NCBI GenBank assembly: GCA_047495785.1
Contig: JBLDXI010000038.1
Span: 806,001 to 870,000, forward strand
Length of the DNA: 64,000 nucleotides
DNA from: Lepidodermella squamata
Lineage: Eukaryota; Gastrotricha
Direction of reading: 5' to 3'
Shown here: positions 23,045 through 36,300 of the stretch, in pieces
Layout of the letters: each line of letters starts with the position of its first letter
Numbering within the stretch: position 1 is the first letter of the stretch
Made by a program: the position numbers and the translations under genes
The notes under the pieces: model-generated
What the model saw: only the letters and a program-made list of their open reading frames with translations
What the model was told of the DNA's origin: nothing
The model's database searches: none

Positions 23045-26000
23045 TCATCTTAAAAAAGGCTGGGTCTGCTTTGCTTCAGCGTAAATTTGCGACTTGACAG
23101 CTTCTGCGTCGAGTTCTCGGAATGCGATCCGTTCGGCTGCGAAATCAGCCGCCATTTGACCTTGCATTCCACGAAGTTCTGCCTCAAGCTTAGATCGCAA
23201 TTCTCGCTTCATTTTCGACAAATAACGAGCCTGTCAATACAATGAAGAGTTAATATGTCCACAAATTCATATAGATTTCGATGGAGATTTCTAGTCTCCA
23301 TTTAAATCGAGGTATCACTATCGAGGCTCAACATGTCTCAGTTTCGCCGTCCTGATCAATTTTCGGCCTCAGTCAGGGGATTTGATTTCAACAAGCTAAA
23401 TATCTCAATTAGACGACGTTTTCACTTAGACCATCACTTCGTGAACAGCTGTCGCCATATAAAATGGACATGTTTTGTTAATAAGGAAGATTGCCTTATT
23501 AATATTCGGAAAATATTTATCTAATTTAGGTACCAACTGATGTGACGGTGTTACTTGCGGCAACACCTTCGTCCAAAATACTAAATAATAATCAAAATTG
23601 AAGTGTAGGTATATTTATATTGCAAATAATTGTGAATTAAATGTATCCCGCAACGATTGGCGAAGAACTGAGAGCAACCCTCAGAAATCTAGAATCATAC
23701 CCTAAAAATGGGTTCACTCACTTCGACTACATACTGGCTGAGGAAACCAAGTTTTGGTTTCTGCTGTGGCGTCGAAACGTCAAATACGTCACAGGGTCAA
23801 TGAAAAGCTCACAGGTAAACGAATAAAAGTAATTTCTACTCTCAGCTCATAAAGACGAATCCAAGGATACAATACTCAAAGACTTCATGATGTGGCCGGC
23901 TTGGCGCCAAAATTAAGCCGAAAACAAGGTCAAGTTTATGGGATTAGCCGAAGCCGATAGCACATTAGCGCCTCTATGACCTGGCGCATGCCGTTAATTT
24001 GTTTCTTCTCGGAAATTTGAGTAACCTCAACACATATAATGCGACCCAAAATTAAGACAGGCTACTATTAGGACTACTACTAGGATTGTTACTATTAGGA
24101 CGGATATAGAAGCAAGAGAAATAAAATGAAACAAGAGGCGGTGATCGATAGTGACGAGCCATAAGTCAAGTGATATAAATAGGTTAAAATATTGACTAAC
24201 CGGTCTAGGTATGAAAGGCATGAAAATAGATATGGACGGCAAAAACAAATGGAGATAAATTAACTTCCCGATAGTGACAGAGTGCTCTTACGTAGTGACA
24301 ACAACATTTCGGGCCTAAATATTTGCTTCATACCTGCTCCTTTTCGCGCATTTCGACCGAGTACCGCTCGTTTGCGACTTGTTCATTTAGCATTTTCAGC
24401 CGTTCTTGGAAACTTGTTCTCAACTGAGACGCGCGCTTTGCCTCGGCAGCGTCACGTTTTGCTGCCAACTCGCGAGTTGCTGAAGCCAAGTCCAACAGAC
24501 GGTCCCTCTGAGCCTTGATTGCTTCTCGAAACAAATTACGGAAAAGCTGAATGATCAAGAAACATATGTTTATAGCAATTTTGTAAATATAAATCCCCAC
24601 CATTTCCTCGCCGAACTGTTTGTTAGCCATTCGAGCCCTAGCTTGATCGACAAATTCAGAATAATACCGCTCAGAACGGATTCTTTGAATCTTCGACTCC
24701 TCGACACGATTTTTCGAAGTAACAAATTCTACGCGCCGTTCGTTTTCTTCGCGCAATCTCTTGGCCTGGTTCATCTCTCTTTTCACGATATTGAGTAAAA
24801 TCTGCTGCTGACGCTCTGCCAGAGCTAGGGCCGCTTCCCGCGAGTGACGCCTGGTAGCAGCTTGGGCACTATCAGCAACACGACCGAGCGCTTGCACGTG
24901 GCGCGAATATTCAGCCCATAGCCTACGAGACGTGGCGTCATCCATTTCTAAACCAGGAAAATGAACTTGAAGTCTCGCGAGTAAATCACGACGCGTCGAC
25001 GCTGATGGGCTTGCAGTTGATTTTTCGGGTGTTGAACGAGACTTGCGGTATTTTTCACATAACCTCTTGACTGCAAGACGTTTCCGGTCTTCGGCGTGCG
25101 TTTTAGACAGAAAACCAACATTAGTAAACGAGGGTGCTGATGACTTTTTCTTTCGTGAATTCATCACACGGTTGTTTAAGAAGCCCCCACTTGTATTTAA
25201 TAGCGATGATGACGCTACAGAGGCATCCTATGACACACGAAAATGACCAAACATGAGTAGTGAGTTTCAATTGAGAGATAGGGCAACTCACTAGTGAAAT
25301 CGGGTTGCGTCGACCAATCAAGGCATCTCTAGCATCTTCGGCCTCAATTTTGGCGTTTAGTTCAGCACGCATGTATTTGGACTTGACAACGTTGAGGCGC
25401 CGAGATAATTCCGCCTTCTCAGTGGCCAGCTCCTAGTGTAAATGAAAATACATTTTTTGTTAGCTGAATTATGCCGAATTTTCTGACAAACTGTTTTAAG
25501 CTCGGCAAACGTCGCCTTGTAATTGCTGGCGTCTAAAACAGTTCCGTGATGCGTGCTCTCCTCGCGACGCGGTACTTCGTTAAATCTAATGGTTCGCCTC
25601 GACTGATCAGGTCTGAAAGATGTAATCAAATGTTCGTCAATCAAAGAGTATAATTTAATAGATACCTCTGATTAGAAGAATCATATTGCAATTTTGCTAC
25701 TTTTCGATGCCGATCAAATGACGACTGAGTCGATTGAATGCGAGATACCAGTGGGAGTCTCTCTCGCAAAGGGCTCCTCTCCTTCCAAGAGCTGCTAGTA
25801 TCTACGTTCAGCAAACTCTCCAAATCACCATCTGCGTTCTGGCGTTCTAATATGATATTTGTAAGTTTCATTGTATAATACTAGCATTGCGATAATTCAG
25901 ATTACCCTCCACTCGATCAATTGAGGAAGATGAAGCGTCATAAACTTGCAGAACTTTCTCTCGACCCACAACAGAGAAAATATTCGGAAAACGCGATCGC

Positions 26001-27173
26001 AGTTCTGATTTGAAATTAGCGTGACACAAATAGATCATAAATAGTTATTCGCGTGTTTCTTACCGTCTGCTTTTTCGCTAGAATCAGAACTTTCATCTTG
26101 ACGATAGCGAGGAGGACTGCCGACGTTTTCTGCACTAAAAGGTTCCGTTTTTTCCGACTCGCTTTCTGTAACTATAGCATCCATCAGCTGCTCCATCAAT
26201 CCGGAAAATATTTCGACTAGATTGTATACAGCGATTGGATCGCTGTTAACTAATAAGCGAGGTGATATGTGGTCAAGCGACACGCCAACTATATCTGCTA
26301 GTTTGTTCAATATCAGCTTGCAATTATTTTCTTTTTCTTCTTTCAAAAATGCAGGCCTTCTCACTCCTGAAAAAATTAAGCATAGGTATGTGTCATGGTC
26401 AAATAAGCAATTTAGTTTGATTCCTAACTCATCAAGTTTTCAAGTTAATCGAACAATAAAATTTAGCAGAGCATTATCATTATACGCAGAGGCTAAGATT
26501 TTGAGCTGCTAACTCGGTTGATAGCGACAAACTCTGTGAGAAATGCTGTTTTGGATATTTTTCCCAGTCGTTCAATTTGCAGAAAGTAATTTTTTTCTGG
26601 TGAAGACATTTTCACTTAAGATGCGAATAACAGAACGGACACTCATGACCATCTTGGCCTTCTTCAGGGTTGGTTTCTCACCATTTAAAGTGAACTGCGC
26701 AACATTTTGCCATTCGAATGGATTATTGGTATGGAACCAGCTGTGACAGCAGATCAAACTAGGTTTTAGACGAATTCAGTAGTAATAAATGGAGAAGAAA
26801 CTTTCAGTTGCTTTCTTTTCCACCAAATTTATATCTGACACGGGCATTTATGTGATCGCGTAAGAGCAAAATAGCAAAAAACTAGTTGCATGGGGAATCC
26901 ACCTAAATTGCTCATCAGACTATGACTACTTATGTTAAAGGTAGATAGTGTCATTAGCTTTCTTACCATTAAGCTGTTCGCCGATTAGCGATTCAAAAAT
27001 GTCCAAAAATACGTGAGGCGTAATATCCTCAAAGCATTGCACTCCAAGGTCCAGATTCAGCTGATCCAAGATGCATTTAACGATCTGCACAGCATTTTTC
27101 GCTTTACATATAACAACCAGATAAAATTTCACATTTCAAAATTGAAGTTACCGTAGTTCTCGGGAGATGCCAT
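23045..27173 (-). CDS. CEP95: CEP95-like centrosomal coiled-coil protein
   Basis: Ten exons join in phase: 27152-27173, 26967-27101, 26064-26366, 25906-26004, 25666-25846, 25492-25612, 25292-25432, 24601-25227, 24334-24546 and 23045-23230. The total is 2028 nt, 675 aa. The N-terminal domain (ILDQLNLDLGVQCFEDITPHVFLDIFESLIGEQ, then LADIVGVSLDHI and AVYNLVEIFSGLMEQL) follows the pattern of the human CEP95 N-terminus as I remember it (CH-like helical fold). The C-terminal half is Arg/Glu/Ala-rich coiled coil ending FRELDAEAVKSQIYAEAKQ. Family role: centrosome and spindle-pole component. The intron before the last exon is 1.1 kb; the 54-nt intron 24547-24600 is in frame and stop-free, so its retention would add 18 residues. 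A 3' splice site lies 37 nt before the ATG. Assignment rests on recalled similarity. Confidence 0.75.
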
Positions 27174-27210
27174 GACGAGATGATTCCGATTTTCAAAGTA
27201 AAAGTCAGTT

Positions 27211-28574
27211 CTAGAATTGTTGGGAGATTTAGAAAAACTCTTGAATAAACCAAATCATTGAGATGAATTGAGGTTGTTTAGGTAATTAATGAACAACATA
27301 CCACATCTACCTTAGTGCTAAATAGGCGAGTAGTATACAAACATTAGATTAAATGAAGAGATATTTAGCAAGTTTCTAACCTGACCAATTGCCCGAACAA
27401 TGCTCACACCTCTTTCTCTACCATCTTCGGTGATTCATTAAATTAAGGACCAGATGGAAACGGCCCAAGAAGAGTGCCTTACGGCTATGATTATGACAGG
27501 TTTGGTGAGGGTGAGCTGGCAACCCAAACTCTTTCCTCCCACTCTAATGAAGATTCGACACCATTGGATGTGGTGCCAAACCCCGCTCGAGTTTATCTAA
27601 GCCTTTTTGCAGATGACCGTCAATCGACATATGTGTTTCCCCACCTCTCGAGCGAGAAAAACATTGAGAGTCATGGCGGCCCACATGTGCATCCTTAAGC
27701 GGCCTCTGCGGATACAACCGTGTCATCTGCTCAGGTCAACGACAGCGCCACTACTTCATCAGCTAACCGAGCAAAAAGGGCAATTGAATTTCCCGCTTCA
27801 CTGCTAGACAACCTTGCCGTATATTTTTAAAATTGCAATTTGAAATTTTGACAGGCAACAAAAACCGGCTAGGTATAATCAGAAGTAAAATTAAAGATTC
27901 AAGATTCTGGAAAAAACAAAATCTTTGCGAATATCGCGAAGTCGACCTTGAAGTGATAGTTCTAAACCCGTTCAGTTGGTTCAGTTGGGTAAATCCACAT
28001 CAGTTGCTTGCGCGGATTTGCAACGACTTGAAAGTTGTTTGCAACGACAGTTTGAGCCGTTCCGACGTCCGGGCTAGGAGCAGGAGAAATCATTACTCGC
28101 GGCGAAGTCAGAGACTGAGCCCGTAAGCCCTAAGCCCTAAGGTTATTTGAGAACCTAACCCTGGAAGGCAATTTCAGGACTATCTTTTTCTCTGTCTTGC
28201 CATTCATTTGAAGAGATGAAACTTGGGACTTGAGAATAATCATCTTCGTTTAAGCACAAAGGTTGACATGAAAAAGCATGTTGGTCCTAAAATCCTCTTC
28301 GCTATCAGTCTCAGTTGGCAATCGCCTGGCCTCAGGTCTTTGAAATTCTTATGAGTTAATGATCAGAAAATACAACCCTGATTTTTCTGAATGGCGAACG
28401 GATATTTATCTTGAATACTTGCTCGCATTTGAGCTCGCATTTTCAAAATCCTGATTTGTTATCATTGCCTAGTGCTTATGCGTAAAGCAAACCGTTTTCT
28501 TTAATCTCCTATTGGGCGTTGCTTGCTGTGTGTGTTGTTTTTTACTGAATAAGTATAGCCGTTTCCCATTTTAG
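27211..28574. other. no gene seen; divergent intergenic region
   Basis: About 1.4 kb between the minus-strand CEP95-like gene and the plus-strand SMIM20-SAFB pair. Several short ORFs without recognisable features. A short CCCTAA-like run sits near 28125-28140. Presumably contains promoters for both directions. Confidence 0.45.
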
Positions 28575-28593
28575 GTACTATTGAACTCATAAT

Positions 28594-28800
28594 ATGTATT
28601 ACGGCGGCGCCCGCTCTTATCTTGTCCCGATAGGACTGTTCACAATGGTTGCCGGTGCTATGTATATGATCGCTGTATATCCAATGCAAAACCAACAGAA
28701 GTGGGCTGAATTGCGGAAGGAAACCGATGAACTATATGCTGACTATTCACAGCGTTACATGCCAAAGGGTAGAGATGGAAGAGGAGGCCCTAAACATTGA
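28594..28800 (+). CDS. SMIM20: small single-pass membrane protein, SMIM20/MITRAC7-like
   Basis: An uninterrupted 68-aa ORF. One hydrophobic helix (VPIGLFTMVAGAMYMIAVYP) near residues 11-30 is followed by a charged amphipathic segment (QKWAELRKETDELYADYSQR) and a Gly/Arg-rich tail. Size, helix position and the following charged helix resemble SMIM20, an inner-mitochondrial-membrane factor for cytochrome c oxidase assembly, but sequence identity is modest and other small mitochondrial proteins are possible. A 3' splice site (CCCATTTTAG) lies 19 nt upstream of the ATG. The SAFB start codon follows only 101 bp after the stop on the same strand, so the two are probably co-transcribed. Confidence 0.6.
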   Translation: MYYGGARSYLVPIGLFTMVAGAMYMIAVYPMQNQQKWAELRKETDELYADYSQRYMPKGRDGRGGPKH

Positions 28801-28901
28801 TTAAAACCCTAGAAAATAGAACATATTTATAATAATTTTTATAAATGTTGACGTTCAATTGTTCAACTTTGGATTTTTAGTGTTAATTATCGATTCGAAT
28901 A
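28801..28901 (+). promoter_or_regulatory. intercistronic region SMIM20-SAFB with 3' splice site
   Basis: 101 bp between stop and next ATG. It contains an AT-rich stretch without AATAAA, then TTGGATTTTTAG at 28869-28880 followed by a 21-nt leader. Consistent with a trans-splice site inside a dicistronic unit. Confidence 0.55.
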
Positions 28902-31554
28902 ATGTCATCCCCCGAAGCCAAGTCGAAGCGCAAGCTTAAAGATTTACGTGTTAGTGATCTAAAAACTGAACTGGATAAGCGAGGTCTCGACAACACCGGC
29001 AATAAACCAGTTTTAGTCAGTCGTCTAGAAGAGGTTAATTTATACTTTGAATATAGCTATTTCCATGTTATGACTATTCATTGCCATATATTGCAGGCAA
29101 TGATCAGCGAAGGGTTGAATCCTCAAGATCACGTGTTCCGTGACGAAGAATCGGACGACAAAAATACTGACAGCTTAGGTATGTTTGATTTGACTGCATT
29201 TAATAGCATAGGCTTCACAGTGAGAGTTATCTATGAGAATCCACAATCCTATTGTCTGTCGCATGTTGCATGATTCGATTTATTGTGATTTCGAGCCTTA
29301 CCGAAACGCGGCAGCACTTTATGTTACGAAAGGCGACTAAATACCTCCAAAATATCCACGAGATTTATCGATAATCAAGATGGAGCTGTTGGTTATTATG
29401 GATCGAATGAAGCAAGATTTGACGAATTAACTGAACAACTATGCAACTCTTTTATTGTTCGAAGTTATTTTGAATCATGGATAATCTACATGCCTTATGA
29501 AATTATCAATCAAACGCGAAAGCTTTTATAAAGATTTTGTTCATCCTAATAATATGGATTGTAGTTCGAAACGCTTCTGGTGACTTGGAGCTTGTCTACG
29601 ACGAAGAAGAAGAAACGGATGTTTTGTGGAATGATAAAGGCGAACGCCAAATTAATACAAATCAAGCTGAATCGCCAACTCATCATGCTAATAACGATGG
29701 TGCAAATGGAAGCGGTGAATCAGACCAAAATGCTGTGAATGGTGGTGAAGATGGAAGTAGAGACAGTGCTAAGGAATCGGCAGCTGGCCAAACTCATCAC
29801 CATCATCATAACGATGAAAATGAAGACGAACTCAATAGGTTTGTAATCTGTCAAAGCCATTGACTTAACTATGCAAACTAGCAATCAGTTATCTGCTGCT
29901 ATTAATTCAATGGAAAATACTGAGCGAAACTTAACGTGACTGTTGTCGACCTGGAATCGTCGTCCTATGTTGTAAATGCACTTGCTGCGGCGAAGTTCTG
30001 CCGCTGTTTAATTACTTTTGACCTGGATGTGCCATATATTAATACCTATTTTATAAATTCAAGCTACTTTGCTTTTCTTTGTTTCACAGGTCTCGCGAAT
30101 ATGTCAAATCAGCGAAAATACCAAATGAAGACGACGAAGGTACTTTTCTATTGAAGTTGGTTTTCAAAATAATTAATTTGGCCTGTGATTAGAACGAGCT
30201 AAATCTCGAAATTTATGGGTGAGTAACTTGGCCGCTCATATCAAAGCAAGCGACTTGACGACCTTATTCTCACGATATGGCGCGGTAAGTTGAATATCGC
30301 AATCTCTTATGTTGATTTGCAATTACATTCGCACTTTAGACCGATGGAGCGAAGGTGATTGTGAGCAATCGTGACAAAGATTCTCCCTTCGGCTTCGTTA
30401 CCATGTTAACCGTGGAAATGGCCGATGAGTGCATCAAGCAGCTTGATGGTTATGAGTGGAATGGAAAAGTCATCAAGGTGGAGAAAATTGTTCGTGATCC
30501 AACTTCGAAAAGCCCTGTTCAAAATGGGAATACTTCTACCAACACAGCAGTTAATGAAACCGTCAAGGCTAGCACGCCCAGTGTTACCGGGTCGCACCAG
30601 CAGTCGGCTAGGAGAATCGCTGCTTCGGATAGGCGCCGCTTGGGGGCGAAAAAAGACGCCAAAACCGATGAGAAAATTGTTAGTAACGGCGAAAAACACG
30701 ATGGGGAAAGCGCGACCGTTGAAAAAGACATCGAGTACTACAAAAGCAAGGCACGACGTGACTACGACAGGATTAGCGAACTTCAAGTCACGATCGAGCG
30801 GATGAAACGCCGGCATATATTCCAGTTGCAGAAGGAAAGAGAACGCGCAACTCGTGCCGAGAATCAAGCTAAATTCACCCTGCGCCGTGAGCGAGAATTG
30901 TTGGCTACAGAGCGGGATTTGTTGGATAAACGGCGATCGGATTTAGACCGCCTTGAACGCCTTCTGAAAGACCGAGAGCGGCATTTAGAGGAACGGGAGC
31001 GAAGTAGCAATGACTACGGCAGACCGGGTGGGTCGTCCCGCCAGACCACCACGTTATCAGCTTCGACTTATGGCGGTGCATCACAACCGACTTCAAGTCG
31101 CTACTATTCAAATCCCCCGGCAGTTCCGTCCGCCGCGAAGCGACCTTACGAGGGCGGTTCGTCGTCGTGGGAGAACAGCAAGCGGGTCAACTCGCGTTCG
31201 GACTATCCGGCTGCCAACGACCGGCAGGGTGCTTCTTCCTATTCAGCCTCTTCTTCGTCATATCGAGGCGCGACTAACTCATCGGGTGCTCGTAGGGGCG
31301 GTGATTACGATGACCGCAACCCGGGTTACGGCGACGGTGGGGAGGGTAACAGCTACAACCGAGGTGCTGCGGGGTCGCGGGGCGGGCGTCGTTGGCAGGG
31401 CGGTGACCGCTCCGGCCCAGTCACTTCGTCTACTGTTGGCCATTGGCAAAAACCAGTCTCGCACCGCCCACCTCCTTTCGTCGGCTCAAATGACGTGGAC
31501 TCAGCTGGTGGCGAATCGTGGTCACGCGGGGGTGGCGGCTCAAGACGGTACTAA
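28902..31554 (+). CDS. SAFB: scaffold attachment factor B-like protein (SAP + RRM)
   Basis: Six exons: 28902-29033, 29097-29178, 29565-29838, 30090-30139, 30193-30284 and 30340-31554; 614 aa, all phases fit. Residues about 10-50 form a SAP DNA-binding domain (LKDLRVSDLKTELDKRGLD). An acidic linker with a His run follows, then an RRM near 185-260 with RNP-like segments NLWVSNLAAHI and FGFVTMLTVEMADEC, very close to the RRM of human SAFB/SLTM. After it come a Lys/Glu/Arg-rich helical region (ERERATRAENQAKF...) and a Ser/Gly/Arg-rich C-terminus with RGG-type repeats. Family role: nuclear matrix and RNA-binding regulator of chromatin and splicing. The acidic linker is much shorter than in vertebrate SAFB. 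It is the second gene of a probable dicistronic unit. Confidence 0.92.
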
Positions 31555-33310
31555 TAGAACGAGTAACAAAAAACGAAAAAATGACTCGGGAGATTCATTT
31601 CAAGATTGATAGTATCTTTATCTTTTTGTTTCTCTTTTTCGAAGCCGTTGTTTTTCTTCTTCTTGCTGTCTCTGCTATCAAAATCCTGAACGTGATTATG
31701 ATTTGTGTTTCTGCGGGAAAACTGCTGCCCTCTCGTGATGATGTTGATGATGGCAAACCAACAAACATTTCTGCACAATTTCTGTTATTACTATTGTAAT
31801 ATTGTATGTTATATTGATATGAAAAATTAGTTCATTGTTAAATCGGGCGCTGCAAAACGATGATTTGGCCGCGTTGCTACCGACAGCGTGTTGTTACAAC
31901 TTGTAAACAGAAGAATGAAGTAAAATCGTTATCCATTTTTAATCGTTTCATCTTTTTTCGACAAAATAATTGAAAAACTGCACAGTGAATAATGGATCAT
32001 TCAATATTACTGTTGGGCAGGGTTGCTGGACATAGTGGGGTTACTTTGACTTGCCAAAATAGGGACGTCTTGGCATCACAGAAATCGAAAGTTGCAAGGA
32101 GACGATTTCTCGAGTACAGGGTACTTTTTGATCAATTCTATTACGGGGTACATGAATATGGGATGCATTTATCGGTTAGATCACACCTGCTCGCCTAAAT
32201 TTTCTCGAAATTTCCCAATTGCCTGGTCTTGATGTACCATACACGAACGCAGGATTGCTTCAACTTAGGACTTGGATCATCAAACGCTATCCCATTCATG
32301 TGGCCGCTTTAGCTTGCAGCGTTCAATTTTCGCTTAACCATTGTCATGAAGTAATATCCTCAATATGTAAGCATAGAACGGTCAGAGTGTGTATCGGTAT
32401 CCAAGGAAAACTCTGATTAGCCGGTTCGACGAAACTTGACGAAAGACATCATATTTGCATTGTACTATAGCTGAGGTGATATGTTCCATTCATTCTGTTG
32501 GATCCGTTTTGCTCATTTTTGCTCCCATATGCTTCAAAAGAGTGAAATCAGATAGTGAAAATTAATAGGCAACAACGTTACAGCATTGTTTTTTTGAGCG
32601 GGAATGGCTTTGACCTTTATTGAGTTCGAAGACTGTAATGGCACTGAAAAAACCGGATTCCTAAGCTGGCAGCTGATTGTTGTTATTGTCTGGTGTGGTT
32701 ACAAGCAGACCTGAGCGCTCAAGGCCGAGCCATTCCCGAAGCCTCATCTTCACTTAAGAATCGAGCCGCCATTACGCACGCGGAAGTTACTGTTGCTACA
32801 CGGAGCAAGCGAAAGCCCTCGTAGTATTGACCGCGGCGGGCGCCGTATGAGAACAAAAACGCGAAAAAGGTAAACGAAACACGGCACACAAGCAATAATA
32901 TTTTCCCGCTCCGCTTGGCTTGTTTCCATCAACGCAAAACATTAAAAGTTGTGCGCACCCTGAAAAAACCGCGATTATATTGCGGATGTAACGTATGATT
33001 GAGTCGTGCCGCTCCTACTTACCGAGGTGTTTATAATGCGATAATGCCCCTAATAACAAAGATATCATTCTTAACTACGATCACCCTCATCATAATCCAT
33101 ACGTTTCGTATAAAACCCGAACATATCCATGGGTAATAATTACCAGTTCTTTTCAGAAGTGGAGCGTAAAGCAACACGATTTTTTAATAATTTGCTCATT
33201 TTTTCGTTGAATTGCCCTGCTAAAATTGCCTTGGACTAAAGTATTTCAACATCACAATTCCTCATACTATTTTCTTTGCTATAAACCGTAGCAATTTCTC
33301 AACTTTTTAG
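31555..33310. other. no gene seen; contains a dispersed-repeat copy
   Basis: About 1.75 kb. A T-rich 3'UTR-like stretch follows SAFB. At 32020-32115 there is a copy of the dispersed repeat with GTGGGGTTACTTTGAC. No ORF with recognisable features. The end acts as upstream region of the next gene. Confidence 0.45.
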
Positions 33311-33356
33311 CTGGCGGCTTTATTGTGTATTTCGAGTCGATCCACCTGATACGGCG

Positions 33357-36300
33357 ATGACAGCGCCAGCTCGCTCGTCAATGCCGCTGGACTACCCTAA
33401 TTTTACGCGCTACGTTCAGGCTCAAGATAACGGTCGCTTGCTAGCGATGGCCGATGAGCGTCGCCGCTCAAAACTGCTCGCGCTCTACGGCGAAAACGGC
33501 GATGATTTAATTATGATGCCCTCAGCTCAAAGCGCGATATCAGTTGCATTTTCTCCGCGGCCATTGGAATCAACCGATTTGCTAGACGATTTACGATGTT
33601 TAATTCGAAGCGTCGAAGCACTCGAACAAGAAAACAAGCGGTTGCGTGGCAAATGCGCTTATTTAGCTACCGTCAACGATTTGCTGTCGAAGCAGCAAAA
33701 AGCTCTTGCTTCGGTCTCGGTTGCTAACAACAAAATGGCGGTGAACAATAATCACTCGCCAGCTTTATTACATGTTGATGCCTTATCAGACGGCGGCACT
33801 GGCCATTCGCCTTTTCCCGCCTCGCCGCAATCACCGCCGCCATCGGCTCCAGCCGGCGCACCTTTAGCCGTTTATACACCGTCGCCGAATTTACCACCCA
33901 AAGAAACCCAATCAAGTACACCACGTGATGAAGTTAAAAATGACATGTCTCCGAATCGACTGACATCATTTGGTGCAAAAATGAGCAAAGCCGCAAAAGG
34001 ATTTTTGTAAGTTGATATAATCTTACATTTTCATTCAACGATTTTTCATATGCCAGGTCCAAAAATCGCAAATTCGTCGCAACCCCTTCATCGTCCAAGT
34101 CAATTCGCGTCGGTCAGAGCAAGGAGGCTCCATTTTACAGCTTGGAGCCATCTTCGTCCGGATCGAACCTTGCCGATGACCCCACCCCAGTTTCGCGTTC
34201 TAAGTCGTTCATCGCTAAAACGAAACACTTCCCGTCACCTCTTCTCCGAAAAAATGACAGCGAGGAGATACCGGAATCACCACGAAATTATAGGAAGGTC
34301 TCGGTGTCCAAAGGGTCTTTGTCTAAATCAGAGGTATAAATTCACTTACGAATAATTGAGGAAATTATTTTTTTAATCTCCAAGGATGAGTTGGATGCTG
34401 GCTGTGGAAGCCCGGAGCCGCACTTTCCTATGAAACCTTCTCCAGCCAACAGTGTTACTCAGGAAACATCGATGACTACCTCTGTCCTCTCTAACGAATC
34501 TCTGGGACCGGTATTTTCACCTCGCGTCGATAAAAAACCTAGAACGGCTGTCCCTAAACACCCATTAATAAATGACGATTTTGGGAAAGACGCGCTTTTA
34601 CCAGCTAATCGTGGTCGAGCCTGGACGTGGGACGTGACGATCCGCTCGGCAACCAAACCTTGGAATCGGTTGAAGCAAATGTTACGGAGAGCTTCATCAC
34701 CTCACACTAGCGGAACCGGCGGGATGTTGAACGACACCGTTTCACAGCCAACGTCTCGGTTATCAAACAATTTAAGCCCGAATTATCACCAAAGAGTAAC
34801 TCCAACTAACATCGCCGCACGCAGCTTGAATACGGCGACTCAACAGACACAAACCAGCCCGAGATTGGGCGAATCGCCACGACCCAGGTTGCAAAGCACT
34901 GGGGAATCTAGCCCTTTGACTGGAACAAAGAAGTCCGCGCTTCGGTTACCGATTGTTCCACAGCCTGAAAACAGTAATTTAGCGAAAACTTTACACTTGC
35001 TAGCAATGACTGGAAGTGGCGAGGTTTCTGAACAGCAAGAGACGCAGCGTAAGCAAATCGCCAAGGCATTAGCCAGCCTAAAATTCGAAGAAGAAGATGA
35101 AGCTGGAATGGAAGCGATAAATGTGCCGCAAATGTTTGCCAAACATCTCGAGCAACCTGTCAGTAACTTCATCACAACGCTTTGGAATAGTCTTCGAACG
35201 ACGATAGTTGAAAATCGCAACGTGAAACGCGCCTATTTGACTGATCGATTGAAATTGCTGGAGTGGGCTAATGCTCATTGTAATCGCTTGTTGAATGATA
35301 ACGTCGGTGTCAAGAAGAGATATAGTTACCGTGGTCTAAAGCTGTCGACATCCGGTGATAGTCTCGACAGCCGAGCGAGGTACAACGACTCAACGGGGCT
35401 TTGCTATGGCAAAAGTGGCGGAAATCTATTACAAGATAACCACCAAGGATTCAAACCACAAAGACTGAGTCGGCGGTGGTTCTCGATCGGAGCTGCTGTA
35501 AGTTCAAAATTAGTGAAAGGTTTCTAAAAGTATTATCGCGAGGATTGGAGCTATATAATTTAGGGCCAAGTCCATGTAGATTTTTGGGAGACTGAACTTT
35601 TCTGCTTCTATTAGGATCGACTATCAACGAGTCAGCGGGATGTTAGCTGTCGCTTGGCTGCCAGTCTTTGTGCTCTATTTTCTTCACTCGAACCTCTTAG
35701 CGACATAGCTGTTGCTGAGAGAATAAACCGCTTCGATGCAATGAGCAAAATGGTGAAAGAAGTTGAGGCTACCTTAATTGCCGAACCTCCCGTCTCTCAC
35801 CAGCCATTTGGGAAACCTCCCATCTCACCCCCGCTTTTGAGTCGCCTTCCTAGAACCGAAGAGACCGTGGTTAGCCCGCCAGCTGTGACCTCGAACTGCT
35901 ACTCAGGTGAAAATTCTGCGACCCATACGCCCACGTCAATTAGGACACCTCGAGCTCTTCGCTCTTTACAGCAAACTCGATCGTTATCACGCGAAGGTGA
36001 GGCGGAACTGTTGCCGAAACTGCCACTCGAGTCTGTCAATTCACAGCCAATGGTAACTCAAAACTCGGAGATGACGTCGTCAGGCGTTTTCTCGCCAACA
36101 TCACTCGCAAATCGAAGGCATCCCTCAATAGCCCTCATGTCAGCGGATGAACTGATAAAATCGGTCGCGAGGTCAAGGTCGGCAAGCTTAGCCAGTACTA
36201 CGCAGAGAACGGCTAGTATTTCTCTGAGTACCACGTCGCCATTTACTGTGGATGAGGGTAGTAATGTCTCGTTATTAGATAAAAGACGGTCGATAGCTGA

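Noticed and set aside
28115-28145. Telomere-like CCCTAA run
   Set aside because: Only two or three units, within chance for this sequence.
31010-31609. 199-codon ORF overlapping SAFB
   Set aside because: Alternative frame of the Arg/Gly/Ser-rich SAFB tail; low complexity keeps the frame open.
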